From: Flavobacterium sp. UBA2787
Lineage (GTDB): Bacteria; Bacteroidota; Bacteroidia; Flavobacteriales; Flavobacteriaceae
NCBI GenBank assembly: GCA_002352205.1
Contig: DEHZ01000012.1
Coordinates: 108,439 to 172,438, forward strand
Length of the DNA: 64,000 bases
Direction of reading: 5' to 3'
Under the pieces are notes generated by a model, which was not told the DNA's origin, searched no databases, and saw only the letters and a program-made list of their open reading frames with translations. Position numbers and translations under genes: made by a program. How positions within the stretch are numbered: position 1 is the first letter of the stretch; every line of letters starts with the position of its first letter. Positions 1 through 9,677 of this stretch are shown piece by piece.

Positions 1-2
1 TT

Positions 3-221
3 GCTGAAAATTTAAGTCAGACAATGGTTAATCTTAAACGAAGTTCTAAAGGTTTGAACGAAAATATGGAAGCCGCTAAAGAAAATTTTCTATTGAGAGG
101 TTATTTTAACCGAAAAGAAAAAGCAGAATTAAAGGCCAAGAAAAAAGCGGAAGAGAAAAGAGAAAAAATCAGAAAAGAAGAAGAACGAAAAGCTGAAGAA
201 GCAAAAAAGAAGAAAAACTAA
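3..221 (+). CDS. MCE/MlaD-family lipid transport protein, C-terminal end (5' truncated by window)
   Basis: The reading frame is open from base 3, so the gene begins before the window. The visible 72 residues contain the motif NFLLRGYF followed by a long Lys/Glu-rich tail, which is how MCE-domain (MlaD-like) proteins of Bacteroidota end. These proteins are membrane-anchored substrate-binding parts of phospholipid ABC transporters working between inner and outer membrane. The MCE domain itself lies outside the window, so the family call rests on the tail alone. The internal ATG at base 24 is not a credible start because coding continues upstream of it. Confidence 0.6.
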   Translation, partial: AENLSQTMVNLKRSSKGLNENMEAAKENFLLRGYFNRKEKAELKAKKKAEEKREKIRKEEERKAEEAKKKKN

Positions 222-265
222 TTTTAGATATCTGAAAGATTTATATTTTTGATAAAAAAATACGT

Positions 266-844
266 ATGAAATCTAAATTGACATTCCTTTTTCTTCTGAT
301 AAATTATTTAAGTTTTTCTCAATCCATTGAAACATTAAAATCTGATTGTGCAAAAATGTATGATGCAACATACAACATGGATTTTGAAAAAATTTTAGAT
401 TACACACATCCGAAAGTTTTTGATATAGTTGATAAAGAAACCATGCTAACCGTGTTGGATGAAACTTTTCAAAATGATAAATTGCGAATTCGGTTAGTTC
501 ATCCAAAAACAACGTTTACTTTTTCAGAAGTTAAAGAAATTGACGGAAAGAAAATTTGTGTGGTAGAATATCCGCAAGCCATGCGAATGATATTTGAAAA
601 TCCACTTTCTGAAGAAGAAAAAAATGCTTTGGAAGAATCTTTGAAAACAACAATGACATCCAAAAAAATTACGTTTGAAAAAGATAGAAATGCATTTTAT
701 ATCGATGGAAAAGATATCATGATTGCCGTTTCGGAAGAAGCGACCCAAAACAAATGGAAATTGATTAATTACGATAAAAGTCAACCACAATTACTAAACA
801 TGGTTTTAGGAGAAAATGTCGTAAAACAATTGGGTTTACAATAA
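266..844 (+). CDS. Secreted protein of unknown function
   Basis: This 192-residue protein starts with a signal peptide (basic MKSK, hydrophobic FLFLL stretch, cleavage near SFSQ/S at about residue 19), so it should be exported. The mature part is mixed alpha/beta with one cysteine near residue 28 and no motif I recognise. Its size and the N-terminal helix followed by strands resemble NTF2-like or DUF4878-type folds, but that is only an impression. It follows the MCE gene by 44 bp in the same direction; a -7-like TATTTTTG box lies at 244-251, so it may also have its own promoter. Confidence 0.6.
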   Translation: MKSKLTFLFLLINYLSFSQSIETLKSDCAKMYDATYNMDFEKILDYTHPKVFDIVDKETMLTVLDETFQNDKLRIRLVHPKTTFTFSEVKEIDGKKICVVEYPQAMRMIFENPLSEEEKNALEESLKTTMTSKKITFEKDRNAFYIDGKDIMIAVSEEATQNKWKLINYDKSQPQLLNMVLGENVVKQLGLQ

Positions 845-901
845 TTTAAAAAATTAATACTATCTTTACTCTAATGCTTCTAATGGCATTACCAAAAAAT
901 T

Positions 902-1006
902 ATGGCAAAGAGTCAGGACGCAAAGAAAAACGTGAAGAAAGAGCCTTTAAAAACGGCAAAAGAGAAAAAAGAAGAGAAACGCGAGAAGAAAAACAAAAGG
1001 GATTAA
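902..1006 (+). CDS. Small Lys/Glu-rich conserved protein (34 aa)
   Basis: ATG at 902 opens a 34-residue ORF (start MAKSQDAKKN, end KNKRD) consisting almost entirely of Lys, Glu, Ala and Asp. Very similar tiny MAK...KKE..K proteins occur across Flavobacteriia as I remember them, so I take it as a real gene. Its stop codon lies in the 5' arm of an intrinsic terminator, a normal arrangement for a compact transcript. Function is unknown; the composition suggests a disordered protein or a nucleic-acid contact. Confidence 0.5.
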   Translation: MAKSQDAKKNVKKEPLKTAKEKKEEKREKKNKRD

Positions 1007-1024
1007 TTTTTTAATCCCTTTTTC
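995..1024 (+). terminator. Intrinsic terminator, probably bidirectional
   Basis: The arms AAAGGGATTAA (996-1006) and TTAATCCCTTT (1011-1021) pair perfectly over 11 bp around a TTTT loop, followed by T-rich sequence. It ends the 902-1006 gene; the A-rich 5' flank lets it also serve the convergent gene ending at 1029. Confidence 0.85.
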
Positions 1025-1028
1025 TATT

Positions 1029-3668
1029 TTATTGTTTCACAAACTTTGAAACCCCTACTCCTTTATCCGAATATACTTTTATAAAATAAGTTCCGACTTG
1101 TAAGTTAGACACATCAACATTCAATTGATTATTTTCATTTGGAATTGCTTGTATCAATTGACCCAAACTATTGAAAATCTCAACCGATTTTAAATTGATG
1201 ATTGACTGACTTTCAATAGTCAAAATAGAATTCGTCGGATTTGGATACAATTTCACAAAATTGGAAAACTCAAAATCAGGATTACTTAATGCTTCAATAG
1301 AAGTAGTTGCCGGTTCGGTTATAATTGGGAAATTATAATCAAAATAAATACTCGCAAAATTGGAGAAAGTGTCGCCAACAGCTAAGTTATTTCTCAATTT
1401 GATTTTGAAAGCGATGTAACCATGTCTTTCTTCTGAAGGCGGGAAAGGCAATTGGATATTTTCAAAAATAAATTCCACTTTATTGCCGTTGATTCTGGTC
1501 CATTGTTGGTGACTGGCATTTAGCACAATCAAACTGTTCAAATCAAATTTGGATAAATCAATTTCATCTTTTACCACCACATTTTGAGCGAAAAAAGTTC
1601 CTGTGTTTTCAAAACGGATGACATAATGAACGTATTGACCAATTAATTCAGTACTCACAACAGAACCTTCTAAACACGTTTTATCGTTTGGATCGTAGGA
1701 ATTAACGACTTCTTGGTTTAAAGTTGATGTATTATCGGATGGCATTTCATCTCCAGACAGTGGATCAATAATGGCAATAAATTCTAAAATTTCACCACTA
1801 TTTAAAGCCGGTGATTCTTGTGGCGAATTTAAATTAAAAACTACTTCAATTTCTCTGGTTTCAAATGGCTGTAAATCGGTGTAATTCCAGTTTAAAATAT
1901 TGGGTTCTACCATTGATTGGATTGGATTGGAAGAAACAAAATCCATTACATTATCTGTAAAAGTTAATGATAATGATCCTGAAACTACTGTATTCCCTTT
2001 GTTTTTGTAAACTAATTTATAACTCGCATCAAAACCGGGAATTGCAGCATTTAAAGGCACTATAACCACTTCAACATCTTGATGAATGCCATTTGGTGTA
2101 ATACAAAAATTCTGTGTAAACGGACTAGTTTCTGTTGGAAAAGTAACAGCAAAATTAGCTGGACTTATATTAAAATATGTTGGGTTTTCAAAAACAGGAG
2201 TTATGGTGTGAGTTCCTTCAGTAACGGGAATAAAATAATCACCACTTGTGTTTGAAATAATACTCCCTGAAATGGTACCATCGGTGATACTAAACTTCAT
2301 ATTTGGAAAATCGATATCACTTTCATCACAACCAGTGCCGGATAAATCTAATTTAGAATTGCCTTGAATAATATAAAATTCTCCGCCAGGATTAAAGGAG
2401 CAGTAGGAATTAACATTTACATCATATATTCCTTCGTCGTATAAGTAACTATTTAGAAAATCTACCTCCCATTCATTTGCACATATGTATCTCAAATTTG
2501 GAACACCTGCAAATGAATATCCATTTGTATTACCATTTTTAACATTTAAAGTTTCTAACTGTCCAAATCCATAAATCGAAAGTGAACCAAAATCTAAATT
2601 ACTTAGATCCAATGATTGAATTTGACCATCCCACAGATTCAAAAATTCAATTTCAAGTTTATCATTTGGAATTGTGTTAATTGAAAAATTATTTAAATTT
2701 AAGTTATTAAAAAAATTTAAACAACAAAAAGAGAAAACTTGTTCACCTAACTTGTTTATAGTTATATTTTCCAAATTCTGGTTATCTTCTACATAAAAAG
2801 TATTCAAATCTTTATAGAGATTTACTGTTAAACTAATTAAAGAACCGTTGTTTTCAACAGTTAGATAAGAAGTATCCTCTATATTAATATTAATTCCTAT
2901 TAAATTAGGATTGTTAATTATATCAACATTACTTGCACCACCAAAAAAAACATTCTGAAAATTAATTTCCTCTAATGAGTTATTATTCTTACATTGAAAA
3001 TTAAACATTTCATTTACACTGCCAAAATCTATCGATTGTAATGATGCGTTATCATTACATTCAAATTCATATATTGTATTTATATTTGCAAAATCTAAAA
3101 ATGCTAACGAATCATTATTATTGCATTGAAAAAAATCAATATTATTGACACTACCAAAATCCAACACTTCTACTGTCGTGTTATTAATATCGAAAAAGGA
3201 TAAAGAAATCAATCCTGTCAGATTTACATTAATCAATGGATTATTACTACAATCTAGAGTAAAACTGCTATCAGACAGAAAATTGTTATTAGTAAAATCA
3301 AGATTACTAATATTATTAGAATTCACTAATAAACTACTTAAATTTAAGGACATGACTGCATTTACCTCAGAAATTGAATTATTAGAACAATTCAAATTTC
3401 TTAAACTAGAAAAATTTTGAATTCCTTCTAAACTTAAAATTCCGGAATTTGATACGTTCAAAGAATAAACCAAGGCAGCTTCACTTTCCTGAATCTCTCC
3501 ATCATTATTAACATCAATCTTAAAGGCTTGATTGCTTGTATTAACTGCTATAATATTGCTTGGACTTGACTGCAATAACTTCGCTTTAAAATTTGCATCC
3601 GGAATGTTTACAATTTGAGCTTCTACTGAAAAGGAAGCTAAAAACAATAAGAGTAGATATTTTTTCAT
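1029..3668 (-). CDS. T9SS-secreted protein with LRR-like repeats and C-terminal sorting domain
   Basis: An 879-residue secreted protein. After a signal peptide (residues 1-18, ending VEAQ), residues of about 60-400 form irregular leucine-rich-like repeats (LNCSNNSI, LDCSNNPL, FQCNNND, FECNDN), typical of Bacteroidota surface LRR proteins. A beta-sandwich region follows, then a DUF7619/DUF11-like domain beginning SYDPNDKTC and ending near FDYNFPI. The last ~75 residues are a type A T9SS sorting domain (KLYPNPTNSIL, LGQLIQ, LQVGTYFIKV), which directs export through the Por apparatus and cell-surface attachment. The gene stands alone between the terminator at 995-1024 and 3669-3834. Its ligand is unknown; adhesion is an inference. 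Confidence 0.9.
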   Translation of the reverse strand: MKKYLLLLFLASFSVEAQIVNIPDANFKAKLLQSSPSNIIAVNTSNQAFKIDVNNDGEIQESEAALVYSLNVSNSGILSLEGIQNFSSLRNLNCSNNSISEVNAVMSLNLSSLLVNSNNISNLDFTNNNFLSDSSFTLDCSNNPLINVNLTGLISLSFFDINNTTVEVLDFGSVNNIDFFQCNNNDSLAFLDFANINTIYEFECNDNASLQSIDFGSVNEMFNFQCKNNNSLEEINFQNVFFGGASNVDIINNPNLIGININIEDTSYLTVENNGSLISLTVNLYKDLNTFYVEDNQNLENITINKLGEQVFSFCCLNFFNNLNLNNFSINTIPNDKLEIEFLNLWDGQIQSLDLSNLDFGSLSIYGFGQLETLNVKNGNTNGYSFAGVPNLRYICANEWEVDFLNSYLYDEGIYDVNVNSYCSFNPGGEFYIIQGNSKLDLSGTGCDESDIDFPNMKFSITDGTISGSIISNTSGDYFIPVTEGTHTITPVFENPTYFNISPANFAVTFPTETSPFTQNFCITPNGIHQDVEVVIVPLNAAIPGFDASYKLVYKNKGNTVVSGSLSLTFTDNVMDFVSSNPIQSMVEPNILNWNYTDLQPFETREIEVVFNLNSPQESPALNSGEILEFIAIIDPLSGDEMPSDNTSTLNQEVVNSYDPNDKTCLEGSVVSTELIGQYVHYVIRFENTGTFFAQNVVVKDEIDLSKFDLNSLIVLNASHQQWTRINGNKVEFIFENIQLPFPPSEERHGYIAFKIKLRNNLAVGDTFSNFASIYFDYNFPIITEPATTSIEALSNPDFEFSNFVKLYPNPTNSILTIESQSIINLKSVEIFNSLGQLIQAIPNENNQLNVDVSNLQVGTYFIKVYSDKGVGVSKFVKQ

Positions 3669-3834
3669 AATGATGGATCAACTTTAAATATATTATTTTT
3701 TCGAATAAATTTATCTTAGTAATTAGAATTTGCTGATTATCAATTAGAATTCGTTTAATCGCTAATTCCATTAAGATTCATTTAACACGAAAAGTTTTCA
3801 CTAAAGTAGTAAATTAATCTTTCAAAAGATCTAC

Positions 3835-5229
3835 CTAAGGCAAAATTTTACCAGGATTTAATATTCCATTCGGGTCAAACACAAACTTAATGCGTTCCAT
3901 TAATTCTAAATGTGTTTTAGAAAAAGCAATGTCCATATATTCTTTTTGAACATAGCCAATGCCGTGTTCGCCGGATAGAGTTCCGTTTAAAGAAACGGTT
4001 AATTCAAAAATTTCACGAATTCCTTTGGTAATTTCTGTATTCCATTCTGAGTCAGAAAGTGTTCCTTTGATAATATTGACGTGTAAATTTCCATCGCCTG
4101 CGTGACCATAACAAACCGATTTAAAACCATATTTTTTTCCAATTGATTTGATGCCTTCTAATAATGTTGGCAATTCATATCGCGGAACAACAGTATCTTC
4201 TTCTTTGTAAATTGAATTGGCTTTCACCGCTTCGGCTATGCTGCGACGCATTTTCCATAAGGCATTTTTTTCGTCTTCGGTATCTGCAAAAAGGATGTCA
4301 TCTATTTGAAATTGTTCTACCACTGTCATGATTTTTTCGGCATCAGCCATCAAAATTTCGGGATAATTTCCATCCACTTCAATTAATAAATGAGCTTGAA
4401 TTTCATTTTTCACTTGAACATTCAATCCATCAATGTATTCTAAAGCCCAATCAATGGCATCGCGTTCCATAAATTCCAACGCACTCGGAACAATTCCAGC
4501 TCTAAAAATGGCTGAAACGGCTTCACAAGCTTCATTGGCTTTGTAAAACGGAACCAACATCAATACGTTATGTGTGTTTTTCGAAAGTAATTTTAAAACA
4601 ATTTTTGTAACGATTCCCAACGTTCCTTCGCTCCCAACCATCAATTGTGTCAAGTTGTATCCTGTTGAATTTTTTAATGTATTGGCTCCGGTCCAAATAA
4701 TATCTCCGGTAGGCAAAACCACTTCTAAATTCAAAACATAATCTTTGGTTACGCCATATTTTACGGCTCTTGCACCTCCTGAATTTTCGGCAACATTTCC
4801 ACCGATAAAACAACTTCCCATACTGCTTGGATCGACCGGATAGAAAAGACCTTTTTCAGAAACGGCTTCACGTAAAACTTGCGTAATCACACCGGGTTCG
4901 GTAATCACCTGCAAATTTTGTTCGTCTATGGATAAAATTTTATTAAATCGTTCCATTGAAAGTCCGATTCCACCTTGAACGGATAATGCTCCGCCACTCA
5001 AACCTGTTCTTCCACCAATTGGAACTACAGGAATTTTATATTGATTGGCAATTTTTAAAATTTCAGAAATTTCTAAAGCGGAGGATGGTTTTACTACAAC
5101 ATTTGGCGGAAAAACATACGCTTCGGTTTCGTCGTGACCGTAGTGATTTCGGGTTTCTTCATCGGTAAAAACAAATGATTGACCAACGATATTTTCTAAT
5201 TGAATAAGAATTTCAGAATTGAGCTGCAT
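3835..5229 (-). CDS. glcD: FAD-binding oxidoreductase, GlcD / D-lactate dehydrogenase type
   Basis: A 464-residue flavoprotein of the VAO/PCMH superfamily. The FAD-binding half (about residues 35-215) carries VPIGGRTGLSGGAL and the GSCFIGGNVAENSGGAR pyrophosphate loop. The C-terminal FAD-oxidase domain has the conserved CYGHAGDGNLHVNI and LSGEHGIG segments and ends GILNPGKI, the family signature. Such enzymes oxidise 2-hydroxy acids (glycolate, D-lactate, D-2-hydroxyglutarate) and pass electrons to quinone or a partner subunit. No glcE/glcF genes are adjacent, so a single-subunit D-lactate or D-2-hydroxyglutarate dehydrogenase is as likely as glycolate oxidase. Substrate is not decidable from sequence. 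Confidence 0.85.
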   Translation of the reverse strand: MQLNSEILIQLENIVGQSFVFTDEETRNHYGHDETEAYVFPPNVVVKPSSALEISEILKIANQYKIPVVPIGGRTGLSGGALSVQGGIGLSMERFNKILSIDEQNLQVITEPGVITQVLREAVSEKGLFYPVDPSSMGSCFIGGNVAENSGGARAVKYGVTKDYVLNLEVVLPTGDIIWTGANTLKNSTGYNLTQLMVGSEGTLGIVTKIVLKLLSKNTHNVLMLVPFYKANEACEAVSAIFRAGIVPSALEFMERDAIDWALEYIDGLNVQVKNEIQAHLLIEVDGNYPEILMADAEKIMTVVEQFQIDDILFADTEDEKNALWKMRRSIAEAVKANSIYKEEDTVVPRYELPTLLEGIKSIGKKYGFKSVCYGHAGDGNLHVNIIKGTLSDSEWNTEITKGIREIFELTVSLNGTLSGEHGIGYVQKEYMDIAFSKTHLELMERIKFVFDPNGILNPGKILP

Positions 5230-5261
5230 ACTTTATTTTTAAACCAATAAAGGTAAAAAAA

Positions 5262-6173
5262 TTATACCAACGAAAGTATCCAATACCAAAAAGCTAAGGT
5301 TAAAAATGAAAGCGGAATTCCGATACCAATCATCATGCTGCTTAATTTTGGTTTTAATCCATAGGTTGAGGCCAAAATTGCTCCGGTTATCATGGGAGCC
5401 ATTGCCGATTCCATAATAGAAACATCAACCACTAAACCTTCACCTTTAAAAATAAACTTGTATAAAATCAGGAAAAACAATGGTGTTAACATCAATTTAA
5501 AAAACAAACCTAACGCTAAAAAATTCCAATGCTGACTTCTTTTATCAATTTTTAATTGTAATCCAACAGAAACCAAAGCAATTGTTGAAACAGTTCCACC
5601 CACTTTATAAAAAACAGATTGCATCATTTCAGGAAAATCAATTTTAAAAATATTCAGTAAACAAGCTATAACAAAAGAAATAAACGGTGGAAAAAACAAA
5701 ATCTTCTTTACGATTAGTTTTGAATCAACTTCTCCTTTTGAAAAAACTGAAGCAACAATTATCCCTAAAGTAGCCAACACGACAAACGAACCTGGCTGAT
5801 CGACAATGATTGCGGTCTGCAATCCATCTTGACCATACAACGCTTCAATTACGGGAAATCCAACAAACGAAGTATTTCCTAATCCCCCTGTAATTATTAA
5901 ACATCCCATTAATTTTTTGGACCAACCGAGCCATTTTCCTAAGCTATAAAAAAACAAAAATGACAACCCAAATCCGAGCCATGCCACACCGATTGGAAAC
6001 AACAATTTTGAAGAAATTTCAATTTTTGGAATATAATACAAAGCCAACGCCGGCAATGAAATATAAATCACAAAATGATTAAGTGCCACATATCCGTTTT
6101 TGGGAAAACTTTTGAGAAATTGCAATCCAAAACCAATTGCTAAGCAAAGAAAAATTAAGATGATGTTATCCAT
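5262..6173 (-). CDS. AEC (auxin efflux carrier) family transporter
   Basis: A 303-residue integral membrane protein with about ten hydrophobic segments in the two-times-five arrangement of AEC/bile-acid-sodium-symporter-like carriers. The conserved GGLGNTSFVGFPVIEALYG segment (about residues 95-113) and the MESAMAPMITGAILA segment near the C-terminus match the family. AEC proteins export or exchange small organic acids such as malate. It lies 32 bp upstream of the GlcD-type gene on the same strand and probably forms an operon with it, which suggests the carried substrate may be a hydroxy acid; that link is inference. Confidence 0.85.
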   Translation of the reverse strand: MDNIILIFLCLAIGFGLQFLKSFPKNGYVALNHFVIYISLPALALYYIPKIEISSKLLFPIGVAWLGFGLSFLFFYSLGKWLGWSKKLMGCLIITGGLGNTSFVGFPVIEALYGQDGLQTAIIVDQPGSFVVLATLGIIVASVFSKGEVDSKLIVKKILFFPPFISFVIACLLNIFKIDFPEMMQSVFYKVGGTVSTIALVSVGLQLKIDKRSQHWNFLALGLFFKLMLTPLFFLILYKFIFKGEGLVVDVSIMESAMAPMITGAILASTYGLKPKLSSMMIGIGIPLSFLTLAFWYWILSLV

Positions 6174-6291
6174 AATAGAAAATAGAGTGCAAAAATACCA
6201 ATATAAAATTATCGATTTATTTTTAACCTCTATTTTATTGTCTTGAAACTCTTATTGATTTTACTTACTTTTACTACTTGAAATAAGTGTT

Positions 6292-7383
6292 GTGAAAAAA
6301 TCAAAACCAAATAAATCTGCTTTAAATGAAAAAGAAGGTGTTCCTCAACCGGAATTCATTAGTGATTTGGTTGTGAAAAACATCAAGCAATTTCGAAAAG
6401 TGCAACCTTCTTCAAATGAGTTAATTGATGGAATTTTAAAAGGTAATATTTCTGATTTAAGCCGTGCCATCACCTTAGTGGAAAGCACAAATCCCGAACA
6501 TTTAGCTAAAGCGAATGAAGTGATAAATGCATGTTTACCACACGCAAATAAATCCATTCGCATCGGAATTACAGGTGTTCCAGGCGTCGGAAAAAGTACG
6601 TTTATTGAAGCTTTCGGAAAACACTTAACTTCGTTAGGAAAAAAAGTAGCCGTTTTGGCTGTTGACCCAAGTAGTACTATTTCTCACGGAAGTATTTTGG
6701 GCGACAAAACCCGCATGGAAGAATTGGTAAAAGATAAAAACGCCTACATTCGACCTTCTGCTTCTGGAGAAACGTTGGGCGGCGTTGCCAGAAAAACCCG
6801 TGAAACTATTATTCTTTGTGAAGCTGCCGGATTTGATACCATCATCATTGAAACGGTTGGTGTTGGTCAAAGTGAAACCGCCGTTCACAGTATGGTTGAT
6901 TTCTTTTTGTTATTGAAAATTTCCGGTGCCGGGGATGAATTGCAAGGAATCAAACGTGGCATTATGGAAATGGCCGATGCCATCGTAATCAATAAAGCAG
7001 ATGGCGATAACATCAAAAAAGCCAAACTAGCCAAAACCGAATTCAACAGAGCATTGCATCTTTTTCCGGCAAAGAAATCAGGTTGGATGCCTACAGTTTC
7101 TACTTGTAGTGCAATAACTAAAGATGGAATTGATGCTATTTGGAAAACAATTTCAAATTATTTAGAATTGACTCAATCCAATGTCTATTTTCAAGAAAAA
7201 AGAAAAGAGCAAAATCAATATTGGATGATGGAAACGATTAATGAACAGTTGAAAAATCATTTTTACAATCATTCTGAAATTATTGATTTATTGGAGAAAA
7301 AGAAAAAAGCCGTGCAAAATGATGAACTTTCTCCTTTTGCAGCAGCGATGGAATTATTAGATAAATATTTTAAAAAGAGCTAG
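6292..7383 (+). CDS. meaB: MeaB: GTPase chaperone of methylmalonyl-CoA mutase
   Basis: A 363-residue G3E-family GTPase. The P-loop GVPGVGKST lies near residues 92-100, VDPSSTISHGSILGDKTRM follows at about residue 123, a Walker B/switch region contains ETVGVGQSE, and NKAD is the guanine-specificity motif. MeaB protects and reloads adenosylcobalamin-dependent methylmalonyl-CoA mutase. The start is GTG at 6292; I see no better ATG before the conserved helices. No mutA/mutB gene is adjacent, so the partner mutase is outside the window. It is distinct from the G domain fused inside the IcmF-like gene at 32875-36309. The stop is 8 bp from the convergent gene at 7391. Confidence 0.93.
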   Translation: MKKSKPNKSALNEKEGVPQPEFISDLVVKNIKQFRKVQPSSNELIDGILKGNISDLSRAITLVESTNPEHLAKANEVINACLPHANKSIRIGITGVPGVGKSTFIEAFGKHLTSLGKKVAVLAVDPSSTISHGSILGDKTRMEELVKDKNAYIRPSASGETLGGVARKTRETIILCEAAGFDTIIIETVGVGQSETAVHSMVDFFLLLKISGAGDELQGIKRGIMEMADAIVINKADGDNIKKAKLAKTEFNRALHLFPAKKSGWMPTVSTCSAITKDGIDAIWKTISNYLELTQSNVYFQEKRKEQNQYWMMETINEQLKNHFYNHSEIIDLLEKKKKAVQNDELSPFAAAMELLDKYFKKS

Positions 7384-7390
7384 TTACAAT

Positions 7391-7618
7391 TTACTCTTCG
7401 TATCTTTCCATCTCCCGATCATAAAAAGCTCCGGCTAATTCAATTAGCTTTTCCATTTCGGTTTCGAGGTCTTTTTCGTCTTCTGCATCAACTTCTTCGA
7501 TGATTTCAACTTCGTCATCTTTTAAATTGATAATGAAACGAGGATATTCTAAATGAATGATAAAAATATCTTCCGGATGATCGGTATTGTCTGCTAAAAC
7601 AAATTTTGGTAAGTCCAT
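7391..7618 (-). CDS. Small acidic protein of unknown function
   Basis: A 75-residue, strongly acidic protein (MDLPKFVLADNTDHPEDIFI..., C-terminus rich in Glu/Asp). It begins with two beta-strand-like segments containing FIIHLEYPRFI and ends in a charged helix; there are no cysteines or membrane segments. I recognise it as a conserved hypothetical of flavobacteria but know no function. It lies 48 bp downstream of purM on the same strand, so co-transcription with purM is plausible. It converges with meaB with only 7 bp between the two stops. Confidence 0.65.
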   Translation of the reverse strand: MDLPKFVLADNTDHPEDIFIIHLEYPRFIINLKDDEVEIIEEVDAEDEKDLETEMEKLIELAGAFYDREMERYEE

Positions 7619-7666
7619 CTTTTTTTATGGTAATTGGTTATCGGTAATGGGTTAAAGGTAAATGAA

Positions 7667-8845
7667 TTAGTATTCAAATGTACCAAATTCACTCGTAATC
7701 GTTAATTTTTTATGTTTGGAAACTTCTACTCTACCTACAATTTGAGCATCGACATTGAACGATTTTGAAATTTCGATAATGTCGTTGGCGATTTCTGCAG
7801 GAACATACAATTCCATTCGGTGACCACAATTAAAGACTTGATACATTTCTTTCCAATCGGTTTTTGATTGTTCCTGAATCAATTTAAATAAAGGCGGAAT
7901 CGGAAATAAATTATCTTTGATAATATGTAAATTGTCAATAAAATGCAAAATCTTGGTTTGTGCTCCACCACTGCAATGCACCATGCCGTGAATTTCATTT
8001 GGAGAGTATTTTTCTAAAATAGTTTTGATAATCGGAGCATAAGTTCGTGTAGGCGAAAGCACTAATTTTCCGGCATCAATTGGACTATTTTCAACTTCAT
8101 CTGTCAATTTTACTTGACCGGAATAAACCAAATCGGAAGGAACCGCAGCATCAAAACTTTCAGGATACTTTTCGGCTAAATATTTCGAAAAAACATCGTG
8201 ACGAGCAGAGGTTAAGCCATTGCTTCCCATTCCGCCGTTGTATTCTTTTTCGTACGAGGCTTGTCCGAACGAAGCCAATCCCACAATCACATCGCCAGCT
8301 TGAATGTTGGCATTATCAATCACATCACTCCTTTTCATTCGAGCTGTAACGGTAGAATCTACAATGATTGTTCGTACCAAATCGCCCACATCCGCTGTTT
8401 CACCTCCGGTGGAATGAATCGTAACACCAAATGATTTTAATTCTTGAATTAATTCTTCCGTTCCGTTGATGATGGCAGAAATTACCTCAGCAGGAATTAA
8501 ATTTTTATTTCTTCCGATGGTAGATGAAAGCATAATATTATCGGTTGCACCAACGCAAAGCAAATCATCAATATTCATAATCAACGCATCTTGAGCAATG
8601 CCTTTCCACACTGAAATATCTCTTGTTTCTTTCCAATATAAATACGCTAACGAAGATTTTGTCCCGGCACCATCGGCATGCATTAAGAGACAATAATCGT
8701 TGTCTCCAGTTAAATAATCAGGAACAATTTTGCAGAATGCTTTAGGAAATAAACCTTTGTCAATGTTTTTAATGGCATTATGCACATCTTCTTTGGCGGC
8801 AGAAACTCCGCGAAGAGCATAACGTTTGCTGGTATCAGAACTCAT
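7667..8845 (-). CDS. purM: Phosphoribosylformylglycinamidine cyclo-ligase (AIR synthetase)
   Basis: PurM catalyses ATP-dependent ring closure of FGAM to AIR, step five of de novo purine synthesis, in the cytosol. The ~392-residue Bacteroidota form is recognisable from YALRGVSAAKEDVHNAIKNI at the N-terminus, HADGAGTKSSLAY, NIDDLLCVGA and the GGETADVGDLVRT loop. The frame is open upstream to 8929, but I choose ATG at 8845 because homologues begin MSS..RY.LRGVSA and the longer version would overlap the preceding gene. It is the fourth gene in a same-strand run after three OmpA-like genes, separated from them by 73 bp, so it may have its own promoter. Confidence 0.92.
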   Translation of the reverse strand: MSSDTSKRYALRGVSAAKEDVHNAIKNIDKGLFPKAFCKIVPDYLTGDNDYCLLMHADGAGTKSSLAYLYWKETRDISVWKGIAQDALIMNIDDLLCVGATDNIMLSSTIGRNKNLIPAEVISAIINGTEELIQELKSFGVTIHSTGGETADVGDLVRTIIVDSTVTARMKRSDVIDNANIQAGDVIVGLASFGQASYEKEYNGGMGSNGLTSARHDVFSKYLAEKYPESFDAAVPSDLVYSGQVKLTDEVENSPIDAGKLVLSPTRTYAPIIKTILEKYSPNEIHGMVHCSGGAQTKILHFIDNLHIIKDNLFPIPPLFKLIQEQSKTDWKEMYQVFNCGHRMELYVPAEIANDIIEISKSFNVDAQIVGRVEVSKHKKLTITSEFGTFEY

Positions 8846-8918
8846 AGTTGTGTTGTTGTGTTTGGCAAAGATAGGATTAATGTGAAAATGTAGCAATTTT
8901 AAAATGCATCCAGAAGTG

Positions 8919-9677
8919 CTATTTTTCAATAATTAAAATTTCAACTCTTCGATTGGCAACACGTTCCTCTTCATTTTTTTCAGGCAAAGGATAAAGTGGT
9001 CGTGAAGATGCAAATCCTTTGTATGTGATTCGATCTTCTGAAATTCCGTTTGATAATAGGAAATTATAAACGGTTTTAGCACGTTTCAATGAAATGTCTT
9101 CTATTTCACTGGGGTTACAACAAATGTGCCCTTGAATTTCAATTTTTAATGTTGGATTATTGTTCATTATTTGCAATAATTCATCTAAAATTGGTTTCGA
9201 ATCAGGAAGAACAACATCACTCATATTATAAAAATTCAATCCTTTCAAATTCAACAATTCACCAACTTTTGAACTTTTTACCTTTTCGGAAAATGAATTA
9301 GTTGGAGTTGGTTTTTGATAGAAAAAGGAAACTTTTCTATTTTCATCTTGGTTTAAAGAAAAATCAAATTCTTCACCAAAAGGAATTCGTTCCAATTTAT
9401 TGACTACTTTAATTTTATTAAGTTTTAAAATATTTTCGATGGAATGAATTCGTCGTTCAGCTAACTTCAAATTGTAAATTTTTGAATCTACCGTATCACA
9501 ATAACCTTCCATTTTATATATTTCTGCAGATGAATTATTTTTTATCCATTCGTCCAAAGCTTTACTAGAATTTGAATTAGGATACGCTTTATCAAACTCA
9601 AAAAAAACGTCGAATTTCTCCTGAGCGGAAAGTGGAATAAAAAATATAACTATAAAAAAGCTGATTACTATTTTCAT
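8919..9677 (-). CDS. OmpA-like protein 1 of 3, double-domain, Cys-Cys variant
   Basis: A 252-residue exported protein (signal peptide about residues 1-18, ending LSAQ). It contains two OmpA-like modules: an N-terminal one around MEGYCDTVD and a C-terminal one (about 145-252) with the classical RA..V..FLLSNGI, ...R.TYKGF and ANRRVEI elements. In the C-terminal module the usual GHTD of peptidoglycan-binding OmpA domains is replaced by GHICC. The start overlaps the end of the next gene upstream by 4 bp, so the three OmpA-like genes are translationally coupled. Cell-envelope location is likely; peptidoglycan binding is uncertain because the key Asp is missing. Confidence 0.85.
   Translation of the reverse strand: MKIVISFFIVIFFIPLSAQEKFDVFFEFDKAYPNSNSSKALDEWIKNNSSAEIYKMEGYCDTVDSKIYNLKLAERRIHSIENILKLNKIKVVNKLERIPFGEEFDFSLNQDENRKVSFFYQKPTPTNSFSEKVKSSKVGELLNLKGLNFYNMSDVVLPDSKPILDELLQIMNNNPTLKIEIQGHICCNPSEIEDISLKRAKTVYNFLLSNGISEDRITYKGFASSRPLYPLPEKNEEERVANRRVEILIIEK

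Noticed and set aside
8846-8929. Upstream extension of purM
   Set aside because: Would overlap the OmpA-like gene and adds residues not found in PurM starts.
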